Positions 41,460 through 52,627 are shown, counted from the stretch's first letter. The stretch: DNA of 64,000 nt from Branchiostoma floridae (GCF_000003815.2 NC_049984.1:26325995-26389994), one strand, 5' to 3'. A program made the numbers and translations. The notes: generated by a model from the letters alone, not told the origin.

Positions 41460-42276
41460 TGGGCACATTCTGGCTCATCCTACTTTAGCCAGCAAACTGT
41501 TTTGCTGGCTAAGATGAGCTTACATTTACTGATGCCACGGCTGGTTCTCACAGCTATTAAACCTTACTGGCTTTGGTCGGAAGCTTTGAACTGGCAAGAT
41601 GTATGGGAAAGTTGATCTGAGGATAGTGTGCCAGTGAGGAAGTCAAAAGTCATAATGAATGTCAAAATATGTTTTAAAGTCTGGAGCATCAGTCTGATCT
41701 TCAATGGCAAAGTGACTTGTTTCATCTAAGAATTAACCACAGGATATCACAAATACTAATTTTAAGACATAATGATAGTGGCTTTAGTTTTGCATAGTTT
41801 TGATTTCATATGGTATTGTTTCAACTTTCATCAAATAACTGAACCTGGCTATGTTAAAGACTGTCTAATATGTAACTCTGTATCCATAGTACAGAACAGG
41901 AAGAACAGCAAGTAACAGGAACAACTTGTAAATTCATGTATCATGTGTTTAAAAGGGGAGTTCATACTTCAACACACATACAATTGTCTGGTAGATACCT
42001 TACATAATATTCATAATATCCATTTAGAATTGAAATGTAATTAGGAAGCTGATAATTGATAATATATCATTTCTTGAAATATGTCTATGGTTGGGAAACT
42101 TTCTAGTAAAAGGCAACCCTCTATATCTTTTTGTTCAAATTAAAATTACTAAATACAAACATCAGATTAAGGGATTGATAACTGCAGACATGGGGGAAAA
42201 GGAAACCCTTTTATTTTCGGATTTAGTTTTCTCCATGACACATTTAAAAACTCCTTAAAATCACTTGAGGTGAAAA
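41460..42276. other. No gene seen
   Basis: AT-rich intergenic sequence. A short hairpin, TTTAGCCAGCAAACTG / TTTTGCTGGCTAAGA, lies at about 41483-41515. Confidence 0.5.
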
Positions 42277-42410
42277 GTGGAATCATGTGGTGCAGTCAAT
42301 TAGGTGGTTGGCCCAAACCCCAGAGGTGATGGGTTCGAATCATTACTCCAATATTGTGACCTTGGGAAGGCACTTTTACAATTTTCCTCACTAAACATGA
42401 GGCCATTGAG
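42277..42410 (+). mobile_element. tRNA-derived SINE
   Basis: TGGTGCAGTCAATTAGGTGG (about 42288-42307) resembles a tRNA A box and GGTTCGAATCA (42332-42342) a B box, with tRNA-like spacing. Then comes CCTTGGGAAGGCACTTTTAC...TTTTCCTCACT, the non-tRNA body of a widespread marine SINE type (CTTGGG-AAGGCACTT). No intact tRNA clover-leaf. Confidence 0.7.
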
Positions 42411-42628
42411 TTTTTGTTAAATTGCTGATGCTTCCTTTGCACAACTTTCCCTGAGTTATATTTGGCCCTTATAAAGCAACCTATTTCAGTGTTGGTTCAG
42501 ATTGGCAGGAAGAGGATATCCTTCTTATATCTGATCTGCCGATCTCCGTTTTCTGCTAACATTGCCAGGTGAGGCATAGTCACCTACTAGAGATTCTACT
42601 ATGGACACCATGTACTTGTATCTGGACA

Positions 42629-42850
42629 TCACTGGTGGCTCAGCATGCTGACTGTATATGATATAACTTTTGAGAACAGCTCTCCCAAACTAAGACATCG
42701 CCACCTTTGTTGTCCGTTTGCTGGAGGGCTGCCAGGAGTTTGTGCAGCTGTGGGATCCCAATTGTCCTTCAGTACACCTTCAGCCAAGCCTTCCACAACT
42801 GCCTTCTTGCCATCCAGCATTACTCTTTCTTTTTGGGTTAACCTCTTCAT
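42629..42850 (-). CDS. Hypothetical coding fragment
   Basis: The frame begins MKRLTQKERVMLDGKKAVVE and continues through GVLKDNWDPTAAQTPGSPPA. Composition is plausible; no family recognised. The opposite strand is also open, so strand is uncertain. Confidence 0.25.
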   Translation of the reverse strand: MKRLTQKERVMLDGKKAVVEGLAEGVLKDNWDPTAAQTPGSPPANGQQRWRCLSLGELFSKVISYTVSMLSHQ

Positions 42851-43456
42851 CGGAAAGTGCAGTTCACGGTCATGACTTCTCCCAACTCCTCTACACTACT
42901 CACTACGGTCCTTTTCTGGCTGAGCAAGTGAGCCGCCAGTTAACTTTACCTTTCAGAGCTCATGGCACTTACTTGCCAGACAGCCGTCTGGTCCAAGCAG
43001 CAGGAGAAACCTTCTAACCTGCCTGCTAAATGTGTTACATTGTTGACAGTGTCTTTGTTGTTTCTTCTCATCAAAGGTCATCAAAGACAATAACACAGGG
43101 CGGTGAACCACTTTGTTCTATCTACCTTAAAAGCCCGTCAAGGAAATCCGCCTTCTCTCTTCTTTTCTCACAGTTCCCCCAAGTTCCGACCAGTCAGGTT
43201 GTTCCCATGTTGATGATCCCCCGCGGTCTCTCTTCCTCCCGTGTTGTTGCACGTTGCACCGACGTACGTCCACAGTCTATCCTCAAGTGCTGCCACAATC
43301 GCCGGCCTCCAGTGGGAGGTCCCCCGGTGAAGATGCTGGTGCTGCAGGATTCCCCTTTAGGGAGATGACTGTGACGTGCCGTCTAAACTTAGACTTCCTT
43401 TTTGTACATGTGCAAGGATGGAGAGAGGGAATACACACGAACCAACAACCTGACCG

Positions 43457-43567
43457 CCCTTAGCCGATCGAGGTCCTCAACAACAAGGACTAGGCCCTTA
43501 GCCGATCGAGGTCCTCGACAAGGACTAGGCCCTTAGCCGATCGAGGTCCTCAACAACAAGGACTAGG
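43457..43567. repeat. Three-copy 35-38 bp tandem repeat
   Basis: CCCTTAGCCGATCGAGGTCC plus TCAACAACAAGGACTAGG occurs three times; the middle copy is 3 bp shorter. Confidence 0.9.
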
Positions 43568-43930
43568 ACGTCTACTCGATCCTAAGATTTCCTAAACTTG
43601 CCCCGCTAACACCCCCCCCCCCCCTTTACTGACCCGCAAATCGCCCGACGGTCAGTCGGTGGTCTGCCCTGGCCATCTCAACAACTTCCACAACCACCCT
43701 CGGATTTCTCACAATACGCATTCGAACTGTTTTCACGACATCTGAGTTGAAATACTCTATACAATTGTTTCTGTAAAACTAAACTGCCACGCGGGCCTTC
43801 AGTTACATAACAGTTTATCAAAGCACTAACTAAATACGCCGCAAAATGTTTTTCCCTTCTCTCACATTTCGGAGCAAAACGTCACCTATACTTCAATACA
43901 CACCATTGCTGTAATACAAAATTCAAACAA

Positions 43931-44314
43931 TCATCTGCGGTACGTGCCCTGGTCCCCCCCTCTATATGCACCCTGGCCTCCCACACCGTATGTGCACTGG
44001 CCCCCCACACCGTATGCGCCCTGGTCTTCCCCGCCGTATGCGCCCTGGTCTCCGCCGCCGTAAGCGCCCTGGTCTCCGTCGCCGTTAGCGCCCTGGTGTC
44101 CGCCGCCGTAAGCGCCCTGGTCTCCGTCGCCGTAAGCACCCTGGTCTTCGCCGCCGTAAGCCCCTGGTCGCCGGCTGCAGCCTGGCCTCCTTCGCCGACA
44201 ATAGCTGAGGGCTGGGCTCCCATACTGATTGTGGGCTGGCTTACCACAACAGCTCTGGGTTGCCATCAGAAACAGGCTCCTACACTGGCTCTGCGCTGGC
44301 CTTCTTTGCCACAT
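43931..44314 (-). CDS. QGAYGGGD-repeat Gly/Tyr-rich protein
   Basis: The frame has a Cys/Arg-rich start (YCRRRRPGCSRRPGAYGG), then about ten units (DQGAYGGG/E/D), ending GGDQGTYRR and a stop. A second minus frame (ETRALTAA)n is also open. The Gly-Ala-Tyr composition is silk- or adhesive-like, but this may just be the product of a GC-rich satellite. No splice signals fixed. Confidence 0.35.
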   Translation of the reverse strand: MWQRRPAQSQCRSLFLMATQSCCGKPAHNQYGSPALSYCRRRRPGCSRRPGAYGGEDQGAYGDGDQGAYGGGHQGANGDGDQGAYGGGDQGAYGGEDQGAYGVGGQCTYGVGGQGAYRGGDQGTYRR

Positions 44315-44370
44315 GCGGTCTGGCTTCCTACAATGGCTGCTGCCTGGCCTAAACTGGCTCCGGGCTGCCT
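43935..44370. repeat. 24-bp minisatellite with degenerate edge
   Basis: Plus-strand unit GTCTCCGCCGCCGTAAGCGC plus CCTG, well conserved at 43960-44165. It decays through 44210-44370, where related GGCTYCCAYACTG units are still visible. Confidence 0.85.
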
Positions 44371-44639
44371 GCTGAGGAAGGCTTCGTCATGCCCTACAGG
44401 CTTGCTCACGGTTATTGCAGTCCTAAACCTCACCTATACCTTGCTACGAATGTGTTTCTTTTCATCCTGCAGTTTTCCAACGAATCTTTGTCCGTGAAGG
44501 TCTGTAGAACATCATGTTCCCACCAATGCTTGCTGCGTTCCCTGAAGCACAGCGTCCACTCCACCGCCGCTGTCGTTTCAGTGCCCAGGTACGCGAACAA
44601 CATTGGCGACGACGAATACTTCTAAGGCATATACATCTG

Positions 44640-44780
44640 TGTCTTCTCCAACAGGCATCTTGTGTGGCATAGTACTTGGGTCAGCCTAGATAACCACAAG
44701 CAAATATAAAGGACACATTTCTCTCTAAGTCATTCAACACATCATTTGTGTCAAATGTGGGCGTTTCCTGTTGGCTGGGC
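44640..44780 (-). pseudogene. Diverged copy of the 26.1-kb segment
   Basis: Translation gives TNDVLNDLERNVSFIFACGY against TDDVLNDVESNASVIPEGRV-ACGY at 26100-26235. Nucleotide similarity (CTTGTGTGGCATAGT; CATTCARCACATCAT) is clear. A stop follows GYLG. Confidence 0.5.
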
Positions 44781-44810
44781 TCACCAAAGTCAAGACCATG
44801 TACATTTCTA

Positions 44811-44939
44811 TCATTTCTTCTTTAGGTCGATTAGTTGCTGCATGTGCTCCTTGTGCAACAGGTGGGCGTTGACGATATCAACAAATGCCCACTTGACTTC
44901 CTCATATTGTAATTGAATTTCTTTGAAAAGAATTTCCAT
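44811..44939 (-). CDS. Small helical ORF, likely C-terminal exon
   Basis: MEILFKEIQLQYEEVKWAFV, then DIVNAHLLHKEHMQQLIDLK and KK plus a stop. An amphipathic helix typical of a protein end. It may close the coiled-coil/DDE-like gene upstream (45840-47640), but this is inferred from position only. Confidence 0.4.
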   Translation of the reverse strand: MEILFKEIQLQYEEVKWAFVDIVNAHLLHKEHMQQLIDLKKK

Positions 44940-45539
44940 TATGTCGATAAGCGGACGTGGCTTCTATTCGGTGGCTAGCTTAAGTTAGTGGTTGATAGAT
45001 TTGCAGTTTTTTTGTCCATAGGGTCTCACTAACTGGAAATCACTATAAAATGCTGGGGGTAATACGGGCCGTGTTAACAAGTTCCAGCAAGCCTGACAGA
45101 TGATGTGGGGAGGCCTGCCCACGGGTGACCCTTTTGGATGACAGAAAAAAAGGAGACTTATGTGTCAGTTCATTTTTTTTATTATCTAGCAGCTACCGAA
45201 GCACTCGAAGCAGCAACCTCACTCCTCCCTCTGGAAAGAAATGAAGGAATTTGACAGATGTTACAGTATATGTACTGCAGTATTGACTAGAAGATGATGA
45301 TGATTGACTAGCAATGTGACACTTGCAGGGAGTAGAAATGTCTCTTCAATTATTCAACAATTAAACATCTTGACAGAAAAGTGTGATAAAAGACATTCTT
45401 ACCACATAAAGACAGCAATGTCCGCACAAAAAAGGTGCCAGGACTCGACAACGAACAACAAGTCAGATGAAGCGATCAGTTTGAATCCAGCAGCCGTTGC
45501 GCTACAAGGCAAAAGGTTTTAAAAAAACAAAAGAAATTA

Positions 45540-45665
45540 AATTACCGTAAATGCAGAAACTTTCGCGGTTGTTTAATGTTCGCGGCTTGGACGGTGGCCG
45601 CTTCACCGCGAACTTAAAACCACCGCGAACATTTTCCATGGCAATAAGATACTACACGGCACCGT
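45540..45665. repeat. GC-box palindromic MITE-like repeat
   Basis: TTTCGCGG...TTCGCGG, then ACCGCGAAC...CACCGCGAAC, giving self-complementary CGCGG/CCGCG pairs in an otherwise AT-rich region. It resembles short dispersed repeats seen in marine invertebrates (memory). No clear target duplication. Confidence 0.45.
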
Positions 45666-45839
45666 ATGATGGTGCTACCACAAACCGAGAAAAATCCTTT
45701 TTACCTTGAAATTAAATCCCCAAGAACTTAAATGCATCAACAGTAATAAATGTCTCATCTGAGCAACACCCCTAATTAAGACAAATCAAGGCAAAAGTTC
45801 CTAAACAAACTATAGACTCAATTTAACATCACAATTTAC

Positions 45840-46661
45840 TTACGAATCGTTGAGCTGAGAGGCAAACTCATAGCTGACCTCCTGGACCTGGCTAAAGCGG
45901 TAAATCAGGTCCTTCACGTCCTTGGGATTGTCCACGAAGTTGTGGTGATTAACAAACTGTATGATGTGCATAGAAAAATAGCATGTGAATTTGTCGTTCC
46001 CTTGTGCAGTTACAAGCATTTGCCACCAAAAAGATACAAAAATAGAATTTATGCAGCAGATCCCTTCCAGGGACATCATAGCTTCGTCTGCATACGTGGC
46101 GCAGCCGACAAGGGCATGCAGCTGACAATACATGTGGTTCATGGCGCTGATATTCTGCTGAACCTCAGCACTAAGATCCTCCCGGCCATCAATCACATCT
46201 GGAAGGATTTCCGCCCTGTACTCCTCCAGCAGCTCGTTGAAATGTTTTTGGCTAGCAACATCATCCCCATGGTGTTCTTGATTTTGGACAGTAACTGCTT
46301 GGCATGGGTGGTGGTGTCTACTGTTCGAAATCATGGCCAATTTCTTCAGAGTAAATTGGAGCCCCTCCAGCTGCTCTGCAGACTGTCCAGAAGACATTTT
46401 GAGGATCCCTGCAGTTCGGTGCTGCCCTTTCCCGGTGGTCAGCTGGTAGCCATTGTACTTAATGCCATCTTTGGATGTACCATCACTGTGTATTGTTGGA
46501 TCCTTGGAAGCAGCAAGTTCTTCATCAATTTGCACTGAAGAAACAATGCCTGCCTCCTCTCTTAATATCTGACAGAACGTAACCCCAGGCAAATCTTCTT
46601 TCTTCACGTCATACTTGCACAAAATATGTAGAACAGCATAGATTACATTTGAAACGGTCAC
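45840..46661 (-). CDS. DDE-like transposon-derived protein
   Basis: A 273-codon frame contains PTIHSDGTSKDGIKYNGYQL, LKMSSGQSAEQLEGLQFTLK, HFNELLEEYRAEILPDVIDG, then SAMNHMYCQLHALVGCATYA. The blocks 'SDGT-xx-G-x-x-Y...G-x-A-x-x-x-L...F-x-xLLE-Y-R-x-x-LP...N...F/Y-C-x-LH-xLVG' are those of an unnamed transposon-like family common in corals, sponges and lancelets. A stop ends it after SQLNDS, earlier than in full-length relatives. It is the longest non-repetitive ORF in the window. Confidence 0.55.
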   Translation of the reverse strand: MTVSNVIYAVLHILCKYDVKKEDLPGVTFCQILREEAGIVSSVQIDEELAASKDPTIHSDGTSKDGIKYNGYQLTTGKGQHRTAGILKMSSGQSAEQLEGLQFTLKKLAMISNSRHHHPCQAVTVQNQEHHGDDVASQKHFNELLEEYRAEILPDVIDGREDLSAEVQQNISAMNHMYCQLHALVGCATYADEAMMSLEGICCINSIFVSFWWQMLVTAQGNDKFTCYFSMHIIQFVNHHNFVDNPKDVKDLIYRFSQVQEVSYEFASQLNDS

Positions 46662-46669
46662 TTCAGAGA

Positions 46670-47640
46670 ACTGACTCCATGTTCCAAAAGATCATAGCAA
46701 CAGTGCCGCATGTCGTTGGTGTACGGACTTGTGGGTTGGGGTCCTTCTATCTATTGTGTACTTCTCATCAAGTGCAAGCTCCAGCTTCAGTTGGCAGTGC
46801 TGCAGTTCCATTTCCAACCCTGCCTTTTCTTTCTTCAGGTCCTTTAGGTCTTCAGAGAAGATACAGTTTGTTTTGCTGCAATGCTCTCTTCTTTTTGTGG
46901 TAAGTCAGCTGTTTCTTTAACAGAGTGAACTGCCCCTTCTTTGGTGTTTCCTTTGACAATGTGGAGAGTTCCCTCTTTCCTTGATCTCCTTGTCACCCGT
47001 GACATGTTCCGTGACATGTTCCTTGGTTTTCTTTTCTTCTTTCTCCCTCACCTTCCTTTCTCTTTCTTTGACTTTTTCCATCATTTTACTTGTTGCTTTT
47101 TCAACCTTTTCTTGTTGGTGTCTCACAGTCTCCAGCTCTTTTTCCAAATGGAACTGTTTGACAACCATTTCCCGCAGCTGTACATCCTTGACTTTTTGCA
47201 GCTTAAAGCTTCTGAGAAGGATTAGAAGTAGGTTGATGGTTGTGGATCATTAGCTTCTCCATTTCTTGGGATAGGCTTTGTGTATGTTTGTTTCAGTTTG
47301 TCGAGAAGTTTTGTGGTCTTCTTTTGTTTTGCCTTATTCAACTTCTGTCTCCTTGATCTCAGTGACTGCTCAAAGCTGATTCTCTTCACACCATCAAAGA
47401 AGCCTTCCCAAGTAGTCTTTCCAGCCACTGTTTCGCCACAGGAAATGTTGCCTTCGTCTTGGCACGATAAGCTTCAATTTCAGCCACCATCATGTTGGTT
47501 ATGGTGGGAGTTGGCTGGTCCTTTCTCCATCCGCTCAGCAACACTGGGGGTGTGATGCCTGCCCTTTCACACTCCGGCAACAACAGATTTATAGGAGTTG
47601 AAAACTTTTTTTTTTTTTGAAACAGTCTCAAATTGATGCG
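46670..47640 (-). pseudogene. Coiled-coil N-terminal part of the DDE-like gene
   Basis: Upstream of 46661 the frames give NNLLLPECERAGI-type sequence (LLLPECERAGITPPVLLSGW; YRAKTKATFPVAKQWLERLL), TTWEGFFDGVKRISFEQSLR, a Lys/Glu coiled coil (EKVEKATSKMMEKVKERERK), and MELQHCQLKLELALDEK. Near 46690 YTNDMRHCCYDLLEHGVSSL is one frame away from the main ORF. Stops near 47222 and 46917 and frame changes suggest decay or unseen introns. Confidence 0.4.
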
Positions 47641-47699
47641 CGGATATATCCAAATTAGCAAATCATACTATCGAAAATATCCGAGCCACATCATGAATA

Positions 47700-49200
47700 T
47701 TTTTGAATTTTAACACAACTATTTAGAAAGTCCAAATAACGTTCGAAATATTTCAAAAGTATAGAATCCCTTTGGCATATTATTACAAAAAATTGAAAAC
47801 ATTTGCAAATAGTGACAATGACAACCCTTTCGGTGACATGGAATGGACTCTTAAGAACGTTATCTTACACTTCATTAGATTCTTTATTACCTGGAGATGT
47901 CAGTTTTCTGGATAGACTACATGGTGGAGATCAAATAACAATCACAACATCTTTTCAAAAAGGCGACTGTCCGACAAACCCCAAGCGAGCCTCGTCGACC
48001 CACGCCACCGAATACCCTTCTCAGACATGATGTGCACATGTGCCGCCAGAAAATAGTACTACACAACAATGACACAACCACTGAATAAAGTGTCGGGTCT
48101 TACATTATTAGCGTAATTCCAGATTATGGTATAGTTGTTAATCCTTTTTATGAAATAAGATCTAAAGAATGTTTTGTGTAATTTAGCTGCTGGTACACAG
48201 CTTAAGCCAGTCTGGTGGCGGAGGGATTTTTACGTTTCTCTGTCACGCAACCCTTAGCTTTAGTTGGAGAAGAAAGGCGGTGGCGAGAGGTTGGTACTCC
48301 GCTTTGGTTCATTTTTGTATGTCACTATCAGGGTTTGAAACCTATTATACAGATTTGCTGCAGGTAAATTGACAATTTTCTTGTAGAGAAAGTCGATACA
48401 TTTTATCGTTCACTTCAGGTAAACCACACCGTGTTGTTTCAGGCAGCACTGGTGGAATGTGTGTCGTCCCCAATTGTTTGGTTCAGAATCTCAAAAGAAT
48501 TTTGATTGTAGTTAACGTAGTAGTAATGTACATGTTAGCTATAGTATTAATGAATTTTGTAAGAGTGACGTATCAACCTCAAGTCGGACCAAATTGATTA
48601 TTTCACCAGCTTTTTTTTGCTAACTAAAGAAAATATTGACACTTTTTTCTATGGTCAACATTCTTGGCTAATTTTTTTAGAGTTTTCTCATCGGCATCAA
48701 CAGCTAAATTAGGCAACATTTTTTGTTCAGAAAATTTTTCTCATTGTCATTTATTTTTCTTTACAGCAGCTCCTTTGATAAAAATGGCACAGCTGTACAT
48801 GTGGAGACCGTCCAGATGACTACTTCATCTCCTCGAAGAGCAACAGCTGCACACTGTCTACATCCGATTGACAAAGCTAATATTTACTTGCAACGAAGTA
48901 AGCAGAGCTTACAGCAGCTTTTAATTATTTGGCTTGTGACAGAACATACAGCTTACCTAGGTATTGTTGGGTCTATAGTATTCTTACAGCTGTCCAGCCT
49001 CTCGGAAACCCAGACTTCGGGGACTGTGCCTCCACTACCAAAAATGATTTTATTTCTTATTTTGCTTACCCCATGGACAATTCTTATATCTTGCAGGAAG
49101 AAAATGTAGAATAAAATTCAAGCAAAACGAGAAACTCCAAATTTTTTTTAGACATTTAAGCAAAATCGTCTTCTTTTTTCTTATCTTCTTTGAGAAGGAT
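47700..49200. other. No supported gene
   Basis: AT-rich. A plus frame at about 48929-49111 (SYILQEENVE end) looks weakly coding but has no splice or family support. Confidence 0.4.
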
Positions 49201-49203
49201 TTC

Positions 49204-49440
49204 TTAAGAAAGGCAGTTTGCCCTCTGCGGAAGCTCTTTGTCAAATGTGCGACTATTATCTTCACAGTCAATGGCTGCGTCTCCTCTTGCCTTGTTCCAC
49301 CTGTGGACCCCTTCCAGCAGGTAAGCCTGCAAGTTGACTGCCCTGGCCCTGCTGAGGTGCCAAGGATAAAGCGGTTTAGGTGGAGGTGGAAGCTTTCGAG
49401 GGATGTTGTGCAAGTTTACAGTATCAACAAAAAATGTAAT
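49204..49440 (-). CDS. Unrecognised exon (PPPPKPLYPWHLSRARAVN)
   Basis: The frame reads RKLPPPPKPLYPWHLSRARA, then VNLQAYLLEGVHRWNKARGD and on to a stop. It probably follows the exon at 49455-49690. Family unknown. Confidence 0.4.
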   Translation of the reverse strand: MTFFVDTVNLHNIPRKLPPPPKPLYPWHLSRARAVNLQAYLLEGVHRWNKARGDAAIDCEDNSRTFDKELPQRANCLS

Positions 49441-49454
49441 TTTCACTTACCACC

Positions 49455-49690
49455 ATAGATTTGCTTGTTATAAGCATTGTCCCCTGCAAACATCTCCTCG
49501 AGCAACTCATTTTGCCGGTAGAAGTGGAACTGTGCGTCGTAGCGGGTAGCCACTGCCTACTTGGAGGCTCCAAACTGGCCCTCGCACACATACCGGTCGA
49601 TGTAGGCATTGCAGATGTTGGCCTCAGCATAGTGGTCGAGGAGAACAGTCTTCTCTTCCCCAATAGTTGTTGTCGTTGTTGACTGAACAC
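49455..49690 (-). pseudogene. Unrecognised exon with one stop
   Basis: The frame reads IGEEKTVLLDHYAEANICNA, YIDRYVCEGQFGASK, TAG, AVATRYDAQFHFYRQNELLE and EMFAGDNAYNKQIYGG, then a GTAAGT donor. The donor and the composition either side of the stop show a once-coding exon. Confidence 0.45.
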
Positions 49691-49813
49691 AATGAGGTCC
49701 GAACACGCTGGTTCACGCTCCAGAACTGACCACGGAGGGTCGGTCTTGTTTATTCGGGCTATAGAATAGAATAGAACAGCATTTATTGCACATTCGATAG
49801 GGCACGAATAACA

Positions 49814-50880
49814 TTATTTCATGCTTCTTCGTAGGACGTAGCTATGGCTTGGTTGGAGATAGTTGTCCACATCCACCACATTCAAAACGTCTTCTTGTTC
49901 GTCCCAAACAGGAGGCGTTGGAGAGGAAGAACTAACCGCCAAGTCCAAAACATCTTCTAGCCCCTGTGCACTTGATCTCCGTCCCCAGAACATTAGCTGC
50001 ACGGGATAGGTGAAGCCATCCCCTACAACACCTTTACGTCCAGAAGTTCCCTCAGGTTTCCCAAGGACAAGTCTGGAGGAGATGTTATGTGCTTCCTCTC
50101 TATGAGAGTCCCTTTTGCTGGTTCAATTACAGGGAACCAGATGTAGAACCACACTGGCTCCCGGAGCAGTGCTGTAATTGAAGGTTTGGTGATTGTTTTC
50201 AGTAGAGTTGTAGAAAATAGTGGGGATATAGATTGGGTAAGCTACTCAATAATACACCAAGGAGAACACATACATATACACTATGTTATTGCTTGTAATT
50301 GCCGTGTCTTGTCCTGCTGTGCATGTTACTCTGCTCGATAATTTGCAACGCCTGAGCAATCTGTGCCACAGAAGAACGTATACTTTAATAGCTCTCCTCA
50401 TTTGCCTCACTGACAGGCAGCTCCGCAAGCCAGAAATGTTCGGGAGTGGTGATGCAGGGTTTGCAGTAGCAATATCTGCACTCAGCCACTCCGTCTGCCT
50501 TATGTCATCTGTCTTAAATGTTACTTGCGTGGGGTTATATATAGCCATAGGGTCAAATCTGGTCTTTTGAACACCTCTATCCCATCTTCAAAGATAGTGT
50601 CGTGTGTTGTCTACACCCTATTCAGTAGATTTTGGTCTGTGCCTTGTACTGGTGCTACTAACTCTTCATGTGAGGATGAAGCTGTGGCAGACATATCAGA
50701 CCTCCTCCTCTTCTTCAGCTTTTCATTGCACTTCTGTCTCCGCCATTGCACTTCTGGCTCATCAAACTGATGTTGAAGTGTTGATGGTGGGCAGACAGGG
50801 CCACTAGCCCGGGCACATGGTGGTGGAAGAATGCTGGATGTGGTTGGCGAGGGTGATGGTACCTTAAGAACCTGTAACAA
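49814..50880 (-). pseudogene. Unrecognised coding remnant in several frames
   Basis: Segments in order: PTTSSILPPPCARASGPVCP; CNEKLKKRRRSDMSATASSS; SADIATANPASPLPNISGLR; EPVWFYIWFPVIEPAKGTLI; RKHITSPPDLSLGNLRELLD; FTYPVQLMFWGRRSSAQGLE. Frameshifts near 50030 and 50540. It may be one gene together with the exons at 49204-49690. No family named. Confidence 0.35.
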
Positions 50881-51237
50881 CAGCTTCACCTCATCCTACC
50901 TTGTCTGATCTTTATCTGAATCTTTGTGAAACGGATAATATATTCCTTATTTCTGACTGCCATTCAGAAAATACTGCAGATATTAGCATCTTAACTTGGA
51001 GTATACAAGTATCATTTTGCTAGCTGACAGAATATCTCTTTTCTCAACTGGTGGACTTCTCGTCTGTAACTGCAGTGACCTCTGGTATCTCTTTTCTCAA
51101 CTGGCGGACTTTGCGTCGTCTAACTGCATACCCAAGCCATTGTAGAGCCTTGAAAATCTTGTCTGCAGATTCAGCTTTTCTTTGATGAAATAGGTATTTG
51201 GTATTCTTCTCTACCTCTGATCTTCTCAGCTGTAAAG

Positions 51238-51263
51238 CTCTATCGTTAGGGCTAAGCCAACAA
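51238..51263 (+). repeat. 26-bp direct repeat, left copy
   Basis: CTCTATCGTTAGGGCTAAGC plus CAACAA, identical to 51834-51859. The two copies bracket the gypsy integrase relic. Confidence 0.9.
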
Positions 51264-51484
51264 TAATGTATATTATTCTCAATGGTTTATTTTCAGGCAT
51301 CCAGGCCCATAACATAAGGACAAACAATTACATGTAGACGATACATTGAATACTTGTACCACCTGCAAGGGTAGCTTTGTTGGTCTTACGAAAAGCCATG
51401 AGTATATGCAGGAGAAACGGAAGGGGATGTGTCAGGACATCTTTAAAGCGCAGCTGCCTTCTCTCTACTATGAGGATGATGTGT

Positions 51485-51529
51485 CTGAACGGGTTTCTGT
51501 AGGATGACGTATTTATATTAAGTACAGGA
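51485..51529. repeat. 45-bp dispersed repeat, also at 22645-22691
   Basis: CTGAACGGGTTTCTGTAGGA plus TGACGTATTTATATTAAGTA matches 22645-22691 (CTGAACAGGTTTCTGTAAGA...) with a few differences. The match ends abruptly on both sides. Confidence 0.8.
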
Positions 51530-51870
51530 TGAGTCATAGTTAAACCGACCCATCAGATTGGGGATGGTACTACGTGGTCCGCGTTTTATGGGTCTTGAAG
51601 TACTTTCAGAGCTCAGTGACCAGTTTCGATTCGACGTTAGATCCTTTGTCGGTATGTAAGGATGTAGGGACGCCGTGCCTACACGCCCACGCCTGGTAAA
51701 AGCTTTTGGCAACAGAAGGAGCAGTGTCGTCGACGAGGGGGAAAATTTTGACAAATTTGGTGAAGTAGTAGATCGCGACGATATTTAGAACCCTGTTGAG
51801 ACTTTGGGAGTGGACCGACTGCATCCATGGCAACTCTATCGTTAGGGCTAAGCCAACAACGTTAGGGCAT
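51518..51870 (-). pseudogene. Ty3/gypsy integrase core fragment
   Basis: NIVAIYYFTKFVKIFPLVDD, CRHGVPTSLHTDKGSNVESK, then KYFKTHKTRTT and YHPQSDGSV after stops. These are the YFTKW-x-E-xx-P, 'RYGVP-xx-LH-x-D-x-G-xx-F-x-S' and T-x-YHPQ-x-DG blocks of gypsy integrase (rve). The first acidic catalytic residue region is altered, and two stops interrupt the end. Confidence 0.75.
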
Positions 51871-52107
51871 AAGGGGGATCGGGGCTTCAGTTGCCCTCCC
51901 TTTGTTTCTTGAAACCAAACAAACAAACAACCACCCACGGAGGCTGACACCTTATCCAGGGCTTTCTTGAACTCCACCGTCGTTGTAGTACGGTCATGGT
52001 CATGAAAGCTATTTCCCTTTCAATATCATACCATTGTACATATTATGTCTATATCATGTCGACTCATGTTTTATAGTCTGCTGAAGATTGTACAATGTAT
52101 TTGGAAT

Positions 52108-52627
52108 TCACAAAATTTGGAATTCACAAAAATGATACATGATAGAATAGGTTAAACCGTTGATCTCCAATCTGTCTGCGTCGATTGCTTTTAGGATTTC
52201 TAAAACTAAATTTGAACATTTCATTTGGTTGATTTTTCTAATCACTTCAATCAAAAACGTAGTCACTGATTGGATAGTCCCTGTCATATAGGAGTTGGTA
52301 AGAGCATTACTGCAGGACATGGATAGTGTCCGGTAATGTTTGTTATGGCATAGAAGAGACAACCAAGGGTTGCTGACGATAAATCTCCATATTTCTGTCT
52401 CCAAGGTCCTGTCCATGTCGGTGAAGGACCGGGGCTCGATAGGGTGCTGTGTGGGTGAGGCGCCGATCTTCTGCAACTCGGGCTCGTTTACGAAAGTCAA
52501 AGCCCCCCTGATCGCCCCACCCAAAGCAGCACTTCCTATCAAGCCCCGGCTCCCAGATGGTGACTCCAGCCGCAGGTCCCCTCTTCCAGCCCCTGGGGTG
52601 GAGGGGGGTGCCACCTTGGCGTGCCCT
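52108..52627 (-). CDS. Hypothetical protein exon
   Basis: After TTTTTCGCAG the frame reads GHAKVAPPSTPGAGRGDLRL, RGLIGSAALGGAIRGALTFV, TDMDRTLETEIWRFIVSNPW and on through a helical end to a stop, about 172 codons with none internal. A coil-forming exon upstream (52745-52900) may belong to it. Possibly a retroelement ORF1/gag but unproven. Confidence 0.4.

Noticed and set aside
42277-42350. True tRNA gene
   Set aside because: A- and B-box-like sequences are present, but the acceptor and anticodon stems do not pair and a SINE body follows.
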